From Candidatus Aegiribacteria sp. (GTDB lineage Bacteria; Fermentibacterota; Fermentibacteria; Fermentibacterales; JCC-6), in NCBI GenBank assembly GCA_030642525.1, contig DAOWNO010000047.1:1-9718 (forward strand): a stretch of 9,718 nucleotides of DNA, read 5' to 3'. Below the pieces are notes generated by a model, which was given only the letters and a program-made list of their open reading frames with translations, ran no database searches and had not been told where the DNA came from. Shown in pieces: positions 1 through 6,221 of this stretch; the first letter of the stretch is position 1; each line of letters starts with the position of its first letter. The position numbers and the translations under genes were made by a program.

Positions 1-24
1 CTGTCCCATAGGATGGGTTGACAG
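1..24. repeat. Imperfect inverted repeat at the left edge of the operator
   Basis: CCCAT at 5-9 pairs with ATGGG at 13-17 across a 3-nt loop. The outer CTGT (1-4) pairs with ACAG (21-24), with TTG (18-20) unpaired on the right side. It overlaps the -35 box and one TGGG box, so it may be an inverted pair of MraZ half-sites. It has no U-tract and does not look like an intrinsic terminator. The window edge prevents seeing whether it extends further left. Confidence 0.4.
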
Positions 25-39
25 TGGGATATTGTGGGA
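14..39 (+). promoter_or_regulatory. Predicted MraZ operator (TGGG direct repeats)
   Basis: Direct repeats TGGGT (14-18), TGGGA (25-29) and TGGGA (35-39) recur at 11- and 10-bp intervals, so they face the same side of the helix. The last two sit in the exact frame GTGGGAT-N3-GTGGGAT. MraZ of Escherichia coli is known to bind TGGGN direct repeats separated by 5 nt ahead of its own gene and to repress the cluster. The location ahead of mraZ and across the promoter spacer supports autoregulation here. A reversed copy (TCCCA, 4-8) extends the ladder by one more helical turn. Confidence 0.7.
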
Positions 40-45
40 TAGAAT
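18..45 (+). promoter_or_regulatory. Predicted sigma-70-type promoter of the dcw operon
   Basis: A perfect -35 hexamer TTGACA lies at 18-23 and a 5/6 match to the -10 hexamer, TAGAAT, at 40-45, separated by 16 bp. It sits directly upstream of mraZ, where the main promoter of dcw clusters is normally found. Two TGGGA boxes lie inside the spacer, so a protein bound there would block RNA polymerase. Initiation 6-8 bases after the -10 box would start the transcript near 51-53, leaving a leader of only about 12 nt that begins at the Shine-Dalgarno. The hexamers are seen directly; promoter activity is inferred. Confidence 0.65.
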
Positions 46-51
46 TGAGCT

Positions 52-56
52 GGAGG
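52..56 (+). promoter_or_regulatory. Ribosome binding site of mraZ
   Basis: GGAGG ends 7 nt before the ATG at 64, a standard spacing, and fixes the mraZ start. It lies where transcription from the predicted promoter is expected to begin, so the mRNA may carry the site at its very 5' end. Confidence 0.75.
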
Positions 57-63
57 ATAGCGC

Positions 64-504
64 ATGAGCGAATACACGGGGAAACATATACACACTCTTG
101 ATGACAAGGGCAGGGTAAGCGTCCCGGCCCAGTTCCGCAGGCAATTACCCAAGGAAGGTCTCTACATCGGGAAGGGTATGGAAGGAAGCCTGATTCTTTA
201 CCCGCCGGAAAAATGGCAGAAGGTCAGGGATGGGCTTGCTTCCCTTTCAAGAAACATAAAAAAGCACAGAGACATCCTCCGTGAATTTTCGCAGTATATC
301 CGGCCGGTTAATATCGATGGCCAGGGAAGAATAACAATCCCATCAGATCTTATTGATATAGCCTCTATAACTCACGAAGTTGTTTTTCTGGGTTTGCTCG
401 ATTCGATTGAACTCTGGTCTGCCCAACGCTATGCTGGACGGGAAAAGGAGCAGGTATCCTCTCTGGAAGAAGCAGTTGAGGAAATTGAGATAGATATTTA
501 CTGA
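64..504 (+). CDS. mraZ: Transcriptional regulator MraZ
   Basis: MraZ is a DNA-binding regulator of the SpoVT-AbrB fold that forms ring-shaped oligomers and controls the dcw operon it heads. The 146-residue protein has the usual length and the two tandem MraZ half-domains: the first signature DDKGR followed by VSVP at residues 13-21, the second DGQGR followed by ITIP at 85-93. The second half ends in the family-typical region around LWSAQRY (117-123), then an acidic glutamate-rich tail (about 129-146). The ATG follows GGAGG at 52-56. It stands 37 nt ahead of rsmH, the standard neighbour. TGGG boxes in its own promoter point to autoregulation; repression or activation in this organism cannot be told from sequence. 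Identification is secure from motifs and context. Confidence 0.97.
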   Translation: MSEYTGKHIHTLDDKGRVSVPAQFRRQLPKEGLYIGKGMEGSLILYPPEKWQKVRDGLASLSRNIKKHRDILREFSQYIRPVNIDGQGRITIPSDLIDIASITHEVVFLGLLDSIELWSAQRYAGREKEQVSSLEEAVEEIEIDIY

Positions 505-526
505 GTTGGAATCACTCCCTTGCACC

Positions 527-532
527 AGGAGG
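527..532 (+). promoter_or_regulatory. Ribosome binding site that fixes the rsmH start
   Basis: AGGAGG lies 9 nt before the ATG at 542. An in-frame TTG at 506 would begin immediately after the mraZ stop with no comparable site in front of it and would place this AGGAGG inside the coding region, so the ATG at 542 is preferred. Confidence 0.75.
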
Positions 533-541
533 TCGGTTTCA

Positions 542-1459
542 ATGCGCGCAGACAGGCCTGCCCGAAGCCATCTGTACAGCTCCGATCATGTCCGCGGGGA
601 TGAAGCAGGAACGCATGTTCCGGTTTTACTCGGTAGTGTAATCAGTTTTCTCTCAGGCGGGAGAAGGGAAGGATTACTGGTGGACGGAACGGCTGGCGCA
701 GGCGGACACCTTGCTGCTATGGCAGAAGCATTTCCTGAAATGAGTCTGCTTGGAATAGATCGTGATCCAGTGGCGGTATCAATACTCAGAGGCAGATTCA
801 ATCAGGATTCAGGTATAACGGTCAGGCAGGCCAGCTATACGGAGATACCGGTTATTATGAGTGAAATGGGTTTTACATACGCGTCCGGTGCTCTATTCGA
901 CCTGGGACTTTCTTCCATTCAACTTGATGACTCATCAAGGGGGTTCTCATACAGATTGGATGGCCCGCTGGATATGAGGTTCGACGGCTCGTCCGGTACA
1001 ACTGTTGATGAGCTCCTGAACAAATGCTCTGAGCGTGAAATCGCTGATATCATCTACAATTACGGTGAGGAAGGAAGAAGCAGGCGAATTGCAAAAGCCA
1101 TAGTAAGAGAGAGGCCTCTTCACTCGACTCAGGAACTCGCTTCGATTATTCGTGGAAGCGTGCGCGGTAATCCTGTCAAGGTTCTATCGAGGGTTTTCCA
1201 GGCTCTGAGAATAGCTGTCAACAGGGAACTCGAACAGCTGGACAATCTTCTGGACAGTCTTCACACCTGGACTGAACCCGGAGCGCGTATCGCCTTCATT
1301 ACTTTCCATTCATTAGAGGACCGGAAAATAAAATTGCTTTTCAGGGACTCCGGATACTACAGTCAATTTTCCCCGGTGTGGATTGTTCCCGATGAAAATG
1401 AGCGCAGGGAGAATCCTCGCGCAAGATCTGCAAGATTACGTATGGGAATTCGATTATGA
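542..1459 (+). CDS. rsmH: 16S rRNA (cytosine(1402)-N(4))-methyltransferase RsmH (MraW)
   Basis: RsmH uses S-adenosylmethionine to methylate N4 of C1402 in the decoding centre of 16S rRNA in the cytoplasm. From the ATG at 542 it is 305 residues, close to the family norm. The family block HVPVLL is at 25-30. The SAM-binding loop DGTAGAGGH is at 48-56, followed by GIDRD (71-75). The hallmark DLGLSS...DDSSRGFSYR...DGPLDMRFD run spans about 120-148. VFQALRIAVNREL is at 218-230, FHSLEDR at 255-261 and the C-terminal NPRARSARLR at 291-300. All core motifs are intact. About 24 residues precede HVPVLL, somewhat more than in E. coli, with no later in-frame Met before that block. Its stop overlaps the ftsL start by 4 nt (ATGA). 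Its link to division is positional; the product acts on the ribosome. Confidence 0.96.
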   Translation: MRADRPARSHLYSSDHVRGDEAGTHVPVLLGSVISFLSGGRREGLLVDGTAGAGGHLAAMAEAFPEMSLLGIDRDPVAVSILRGRFNQDSGITVRQASYTEIPVIMSEMGFTYASGALFDLGLSSIQLDDSSRGFSYRLDGPLDMRFDGSSGTTVDELLNKCSEREIADIIYNYGEEGRSRRIAKAIVRERPLHSTQELASIIRGSVRGNPVKVLSRVFQALRIAVNRELEQLDNLLDSLHTWTEPGARIAFITFHSLEDRKIKLLFRDSGYYSQFSPVWIVPDENERRENPRARSARLRMGIRL

Positions 1460-1770
1460 GGAAGAATTTCCGAAGAATTCTGTTCGTTATTGCAGGCGGC
1501 TTTATTCTTCTGGTTGTTCTTGAAGCAGGAATTTACAACTGGAGACTCCTCCTTTCAATGAGGCATAAGAATCTCACTGAAATCAGACGCCAGCTGCAAT
1601 GGAGAAGAGATGAACTGCTCGTTGAAAAAGCATCGCTTCTTAATCCTGAAAGACTTGAGAATATCGGTGCTGATCTGGGCATGGTTCCAATTTCCCTTGA
1701 ACATTTTTCGATAGTTGAATTACAGCCTGATACAGAAGGAGGTGAGCTGTTTGTCTGTATGGAACAGTGA
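1456..1770 (+). CDS. ftsL: Cell division protein FtsL (septum formation initiator family)
   Basis: FtsL is a small bitopic inner-membrane protein of the divisome that pairs with FtsB/DivIC and helps activate FtsW-FtsI. The 104-residue product has a short basic cytoplasmic end (MRKNFRR), one transmembrane segment (about 8-27), a charged heptad-like stretch suited to a coiled coil (about 36-62), and the FtsL/DivIC terminal signature NPERLENIGADLGMVPIS at 63-80 (family pattern: P-x-R-hydrophobic-E-x-hydrophobic-A-x-x-x-G-M). Sequence conservation in this family is low, so the call rests on architecture, that signature and position between rsmH and ftsI. The ATG overlaps the rsmH stop as ATGA, and the 3' end carries the ftsI ribosome binding site. 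A related DivIC-type protein is the only serious alternative. Confidence 0.88.
   Translation: MRKNFRRILFVIAGGFILLVVLEAGIYNWRLLLSMRHKNLTEIRRQLQWRRDELLVEKASLLNPERLENIGADLGMVPISLEHFSIVELQPDTEGGELFVCMEQ
1736..1745 (+). promoter_or_regulatory. Full-length Shine-Dalgarno for ftsI, inside ftsL
   Basis: AAGGAGGTGA is a 10-nt perfect complement of the usual 16S rRNA 3' end. The GGAGG core ends 8 nt before a TTG at 1751. It lies within the last codons of ftsL. No ATG follows at a suitable distance in the ftsI frame, and the GTG within the site itself (1742) is too close to be used, so this site picks TTG 1751 as the start. Confidence 0.75.
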
Positions 1771-3472
1771 GATATCTCCTGATAGACGTTCTGCGCGACT
1801 GCAGATGCTGGTGATTTTCGTCCTGATTGGTTTTCTTGTAGTAACGGGCAGGCTTATCAACATACAGATAGTCCATCATGATTTTTACTCGAATGAAGCA
1901 CACTTCCAGCACACTACCAGGATAAATGTAGAGGCAAGGAGAGGAAGAATCCTTGATAGAAACGGCTATCTTCTTGCCGGGAACAGAGCTGTTGTTACTT
2001 TTCAGGTTTATTGGCCTGAAGTACCGGCAGGAGCGGAATCCAGCATAGACAGTTTAGTTTCCATTCTTGGAGACTTTGCGCGGGGGGGCTTAAGACAACC
2101 CGTTGAAAGAAAATCCGGTAATCAGATTATTGCGGGAAATGTTCCTTTTCAGAAGGCGTTCAGACTTATGAATGACGGTTTGCCGGCCGGAGTGAGCGCA
2201 AATGTCGAACAGGAGAGAACCTATCCGATGGGTGATATGGCTTCCGGTATTGTGGGAAGGCATACAAGGGAAGGCGCAGAGGGAGTTGAGAGCTGGTTCA
2301 ATTCGACTCTCCAGGGCACGGATGGAAAACTCTTCATTGAGAAGAGTGCTGCCGGCAGATTTAATCTTACGGATCCGGAAGCTGACAATATCTCCGTTGT
2401 CGATGGGCAGGACATCATGCTGACCATTGACGCAAGATTTCAGTCCATCGTAATGGAGGAACTTGAAAGCGCCATGGAAATGTATAACAGCGACTGGGCA
2501 GCTGCTGTTGTGATCGATCCGTTATCCGGCGAAATTTTTGCGGCAGGAAGCGTACCTGTACGGGCAGGCAACGGGTCTCTCGCCATGAATCACTGCTTTC
2601 AGGGTTATCATGAACCTGGTTCTACATTCAAACTAGTTGTATATGCAGCCTGCATTGAAGAGGGTGTCATTACTGAAAGTGATGCTTTTGATTGCAGCGA
2701 GGGGCTGATCACTGTCGCAGGTGAAAGTATTTTCGATGCACACACATTCGGGATTCTCACCGGTGAACAAATAATCATCAATTCCAGTAATGTCGGAACA
2801 ATCCTGTTATCCCGTTTACTTGCGGATACAACTTTGAGCAGCTACTGCAGGCGGTTTGGTTTTGGATCGCTTACAATGGTCGAGTATCCTGGAGAGTCTC
2901 GAGGGATCGTACCCTTTCCAGGATCTTCAGGGTGGTCCGGAGTTTCCGCAGCACAGATAGCAATCGGACAGGAAGTTACTGTAACACCGCTTCAGCTGAC
3001 TTTGGCCTACTGCGTGATTGCGAATGGAGGAACACTCTTTTACCCGAGACTTCTTGATGCCAGGTTCAGCGGTAATCAGTGGGTAACTGAAGAATCAATT
3101 GTCAGATCACATCCTGTCTCCAGCGAGACTGCCGCAACCGTAAGGCGTGCTCTGAGATCTGTAATAGAAGAAGGAACCGGAGCTTCAGCGTCAGTTGCAG
3201 GAGTAAGTGTCGCCGGCAAAACCGGAACTGCTGAGAGGATGAACAGAGAAAGTGATTATCTGAGCGCTTTCGTTGGAATGATTCCGGCTGAGAACCCAAG
3301 TCTGGTGGTTTCTGTACTCATAGATGATCCTGATTTCGAATACAGGTGGGGCAGTGCTTCGGCTGCACCGGTATTCTCTGAAATAGTAACAAGGATACTC
3401 GCGGTGGAACCTGAACTTGCTCTGGGAAGACAATATTCCGGAAGTGACCTGATGGCGGGAGTGTTCGAGTGA
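1751..3472 (+). CDS. ftsI: Septal peptidoglycan D,D-transpeptidase FtsI (class B PBP, PBP3-like)
   Basis: FtsI cross-links stem peptides of new septal peptidoglycan on the periplasmic side and works with FtsW. From the TTG at 1751 it is 573 residues, near the length of E. coli PBP3. A short cytoplasmic tail is followed by one transmembrane anchor (about 19-33), then the PBP dimerisation (pedestal) region with R-R-G-R-I-L-D-R-N-G at 63-72 and ending near DGQDIMLTID (218-227). In the transpeptidase domain, S291-T-F-K294 (in EPGSTFK) is the nucleophile motif, S345-S-N347 the SxN motif and K490-T-G-T493 the third motif; all are intact. No C-terminal PASTA repeats are present. A start at TTG 1715 would add 12 residues but lacks a comparable ribosome site. 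The gene overlaps ftsL by 20 nt and murE by 4 nt. A G7 run at 2082-2088 lies in the poorly conserved N-terminal part. Confidence 0.95.
   Translation: MSVWNSEISPDRRSARLQMLVIFVLIGFLVVTGRLINIQIVHHDFYSNEAHFQHTTRINVEARRGRILDRNGYLLAGNRAVVTFQVYWPEVPAGAESSIDSLVSILGDFARGGLRQPVERKSGNQIIAGNVPFQKAFRLMNDGLPAGVSANVEQERTYPMGDMASGIVGRHTREGAEGVESWFNSTLQGTDGKLFIEKSAAGRFNLTDPEADNISVVDGQDIMLTIDARFQSIVMEELESAMEMYNSDWAAAVVIDPLSGEIFAAGSVPVRAGNGSLAMNHCFQGYHEPGSTFKLVVYAACIEEGVITESDAFDCSEGLITVAGESIFDAHTFGILTGEQIIINSSNVGTILLSRLLADTTLSSYCRRFGFGSLTMVEYPGESRGIVPFPGSSGWSGVSAAQIAIGQEVTVTPLQLTLAYCVIANGGTLFYPRLLDARFSGNQWVTEESIVRSHPVSSETAATVRRALRSVIEEGTGASASVAGVSVAGKTGTAERMNRESDYLSAFVGMIPAENPSLVVSVLIDDPDFEYRWGSASAAPVFSEIVTRILAVEPELALGRQYSGSDLMAGVFE
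3457..3461 (+). promoter_or_regulatory. Ribosome binding site supporting the GTG start of murE
   Basis: GGGAG ends 7 nt before the GTG at 3469, which overlaps the ftsI stop as GTGA. This supports a GTG start that joins the two reading frames. Confidence 0.6.
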
Positions 3473-4911
3473 AACTGCAAAATCTTCTTGAAGCCGCCGG
3501 TATCATTGTTTCCGATGAGATTGGGGAACTTGAAGTGTCTTCCATTGAAGAGGATTCAAGAGAAGTTACCCCGGGATCTCTTTTCGTGGCAGTAACAGGT
3601 TTTGACACTGACGGCCATCAGTATGTTGAGCAGGCGCTTCAGCGAGGTGCTGTCGCGGTTGTTACAGAGTATGATGTTTCAGAAGATTCGCGGGTATGGG
3701 TGAATCCTGCCGGAGACAACAGAAAACTGCTTGCAGAAATTTCAGCGAAGTTCTTCGATTATCCATGGAATCACCTCATTTCAATTGGTATTACAGGCAC
3801 TAACGGAAAGACATCCACTTCAAGGATGCTTGCCTGGATACTGGAGAAACATGGCTTTCAGACAGGTATTATGGGTACCGTTGGACACCTGGTCGGTGGC
3901 AGGAATATCACCGCTTCGATGACTACACCCGGATCACGCGAAACCACTATGATGATGAATCAGATGGTGAATTCCGGTGACAGGTATTGTGTTATGGAAG
4001 TATCCAGTCATGCCCTTGCCCTGGCCAGAGTTGATTCTGTAAGATTTGATGTTGGACTTTTTACCAACATCAGTCAGGATCATCTGGATTTCCATGAGTC
4101 CATGGATGAATACCTCCGGTGCAAGATGCATCTGTTTGACCTGCTTAAATCGGATGGCAGTGCAATTATTGGGACCTATGCTCCCGGATTTCCATTACTG
4201 GAGGGAGCTGAAACCTTCGGGATCGGTGAAAACGATACCTTTCGGATTTCAGATATTTCTGTTGAACTCGGACAGGTATCCTTTTGCTTATCACAGGATG
4301 GAACAAAGATTCCAGTGAGAATGAACGTACCCGGACGTTTCAATATCTTTAACGCAGCCGGAGCTCTTGCCGTTGCGGTAACGCTGGGACTTGATCCTTA
4401 CTCAGCCGCGGAATCGATGATAACTTTCAAAGGTGTTCCCGGAAGATTTGAGTCCGTTGAACTGGGGCAGGATTTCCTGGTAGCTGTTGACTACGCTCAC
4501 ACACCTGACGCGTTGAAACGCATTCTTCAGCAGGCGTCAGAACTCGCTGAGAACAGGGTGATAGTCGTTTTCGGTGCCGGTGGAGACAGAGATGTCTCGA
4601 AGCGGCCCATAATGGGGCAAATAGCTGACAGTCTGGCAGACATCGTAGTTATCACAAGTGACAATCCACGTACTGAGGATCCTGATCTGATTATTCAGGA
4701 TATCCTCGGAGGTATCCCGTCGAGAGACGGGCTTGTTGTGGAACCGAACAGAAGAGCCGCCATCGGAATCGCGCTTCAGACCGCTGTCGCCGGAGATGTT
4801 GTAATTATCGCCGGCAAGGGGCATGAGGATTACCAGATACTTGGGAAGACGAAGATACATTTCGATGATCGTGAAGAAGCTGCCGCGGCTCTGAGAAAGG
4901 TACTCAAATGA
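3469..4911 (+). CDS. murE: UDP-N-acetylmuramoyl-L-alanyl-D-glutamate--2,6-diaminopimelate ligase MurE
   Basis: MurE adds the third stem-peptide residue to UDP-MurNAc-L-Ala-D-Glu using ATP, in the cytoplasm. The 480-residue protein shows the three-domain Mur ligase layout. The N-terminal uridine-binding domain includes EEDSREVTPGSLFVA (27-41). The central ATPase has the P-loop GTNGKTS (110-116), TTPG (152-155), MEVSSHAL (176-183), DHLDFH (204-209) and the probable carbamylated lysine K219 in YLRCKM. The C-terminal domain has DYAHTPDAL (341-349), GAGGDRD (369-375) and AGKGHEDYQ (448-456). D398-N-P-R401, followed by TEDP, is the motif that in characterised enzymes accompanies selection of meso-diaminopimelate rather than lysine. 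The start is a GTG overlapping the ftsI stop; the stop overlaps murF by 4 nt. All key residues appear present, and substrate choice is inferred from the motif alone. Confidence 0.96.
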   Translation: MKLQNLLEAAGIIVSDEIGELEVSSIEEDSREVTPGSLFVAVTGFDTDGHQYVEQALQRGAVAVVTEYDVSEDSRVWVNPAGDNRKLLAEISAKFFDYPWNHLISIGITGTNGKTSTSRMLAWILEKHGFQTGIMGTVGHLVGGRNITASMTTPGSRETTMMMNQMVNSGDRYCVMEVSSHALALARVDSVRFDVGLFTNISQDHLDFHESMDEYLRCKMHLFDLLKSDGSAIIGTYAPGFPLLEGAETFGIGENDTFRISDISVELGQVSFCLSQDGTKIPVRMNVPGRFNIFNAAGALAVAVTLGLDPYSAAESMITFKGVPGRFESVELGQDFLVAVDYAHTPDALKRILQQASELAENRVIVVFGAGGDRDVSKRPIMGQIADSLADIVVITSDNPRTEDPDLIIQDILGGIPSRDGLVVEPNRRAAIGIALQTAVAGDVVIIAGKGHEDYQILGKTKIHFDDREEAAAALRKVLK

Positions 4912-6221
4912 TAAGGGCTAAAGACATTGCCCGTGCAGCCGGAGGCTGGGTTTCTCCCGAGACATCCTGCGGATCTATTGAGAACGTGGTGATCGATTCC
5001 CGACTGTCCGTAAACAACAGTCTCTTTTTTGCTCTGGAGGGTGAGAAAACCGACGGGCATCTTTATATCGATGAGGTCATCGGTAATGGCGGATATGCAG
5101 TTGTTTCCAGGGGTTTGAAACGTGACGGAATAATCCTTGTGGACAATGTAGAGCAGGCATTGCAGGATGCGGCAAAATGGCGCCGCCTACAGCTTGATTC
5201 AAGAGTAATCGCCATCACCGGTTCAAGCGGCAAGACAACTACCAGACAGTTGCTTACCGCTGCTCTGAGGACATCTCATGATGTATTCAGCACCAGCGGG
5301 AATCTTAATAATCAGCTCGGTCTTCCAATGACCATTCTTAACATTCCTGATCCGCCTCCTTCAATAATTATCCTCGAAATGGGAATGAATCATGCCGGTG
5401 AGCTGACTCTGCTCGGAAGCATCGCATTACCCACCGACTGCCTGATTACCAACGTAGGTCTTGCTCACATGGAATTTTTCCCTTCTCGCGAAGGCATTGC
5501 AAAAGCAAAAGCTGAAGTGATTCTGACAACTGAGCCGGGAGGAACATGTGTAATACCGGCTGGTGAGCCCATTTTGAGAGAGGCTGCGCTGGGCCGCGAT
5601 CTTTCGATCAGGTGCTTCGGAGAAAAAGGCGATGCATGGTTTATTAATGATGATGGTCTCTGCAGACTGTATCCATGGGACATCAGACTGAATCTTCAGT
5701 TTGCAGGTGATCACAATGTTTCAAATGCTGTTTCCGCATTACTGATGGCGGAGGTTTTTGATGTTTCGACTCAGGCAGCCATAGGAGCAATGGAGAATGT
5801 TGTTCCGGGTGCGGGAAGAGGAAGGATTGTCGAAGCAGGAGACGTAACGATTCTGGACGAAAGTTACAATGCAAATCCTGATTCCACCAGAGCTTGTTTG
5901 AAAGTGCTGGGAAGTATTGCAGGAGACCGTGCCGCAGTTCTAGGAGATATGCTTGAGCTTGGAGAAATGGCTCAGGAGTTACACCGTCAGGTGCTTGAAG
6001 AAGCCGATTCCCTTGGATTGAAGTTCTTGATTCTTACAGGCGAACTGTACAATTCCGTTAAAAGTACTGTTGTTCACACAGCCCTGTTTTCCGCTGAAGA
6101 CTGGCTTGATGCGCTTTCAATATTGCGGGAAACCGTTACACCCGGCTGCACGGTACTTGTAAAGGGATCCAACTCCGTCAGGCTCAGTGAGCTTGTACGG
6201 CTAATGGAGGAGGACAGCTGA
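4908..6221 (+). CDS. murF: UDP-N-acetylmuramoyl-tripeptide--D-alanyl-D-alanine ligase MurF
   Basis: MurF joins D-Ala-D-Ala to the UDP-MurNAc-tripeptide with ATP, completing the cytoplasmic pentapeptide precursor. The 437-residue protein, of normal length, carries the N-terminal substrate domain with VVIDSRLSVNNSLFFAL (27-43), the P-loop GSSGKTTT (105-112), the MurF-typical GNLNNQLGLP (131-140), EMGMNHAGE (157-165) and NVGLAHMEFF (182-191). GDHNVSNA is at 267-274, the linker DESYNANPDS at 317-326, LGDMLELG at 345-352 and KGSNSVRLSELV at 419-430. The GNxNNxxGxP and YNANP blocks separate it from MurE, MurC and MurD. The ATG overlaps the murE stop as ATGA, and the final TGA shares one base with the mraY ATG, so it sits in a continuous coupled series. 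Confidence 0.96.
   Translation: MIRAKDIARAAGGWVSPETSCGSIENVVIDSRLSVNNSLFFALEGEKTDGHLYIDEVIGNGGYAVVSRGLKRDGIILVDNVEQALQDAAKWRRLQLDSRVIAITGSSGKTTTRQLLTAALRTSHDVFSTSGNLNNQLGLPMTILNIPDPPPSIIILEMGMNHAGELTLLGSIALPTDCLITNVGLAHMEFFPSREGIAKAKAEVILTTEPGGTCVIPAGEPILREAALGRDLSIRCFGEKGDAWFINDDGLCRLYPWDIRLNLQFAGDHNVSNAVSALLMAEVFDVSTQAAIGAMENVVPGAGRGRIVEAGDVTILDESYNANPDSTRACLKVLGSIAGDRAAVLGDMLELGEMAQELHRQVLEEADSLGLKFLILTGELYNSVKSTVVHTALFSAEDWLDALSILRETVTPGCTVLVKGSNSVRLSELVRLMEEDS
6206..6213 (+). promoter_or_regulatory. Ribosome binding site of mraY, inside murF
   Basis: GGAGGAGG lies in the last codons of murF, 7 nt before the mraY ATG. With the TGATG stop-start overlap it supports coupled translation of mraY from the start chosen here. 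Confidence 0.65.

Noticed and set aside
506..541. N-terminal extension of rsmH from TTG 506
   Set aside because: The AGGAGG at 527-532 would lie inside the coding region and no ribosome site precedes the TTG.
505..541. Possible terminator or small gene in the mraZ-rsmH gap
   Set aside because: The 37 nt show no hairpin with a U-tract and no room for a gene; the gap holds the rsmH ribosome site.
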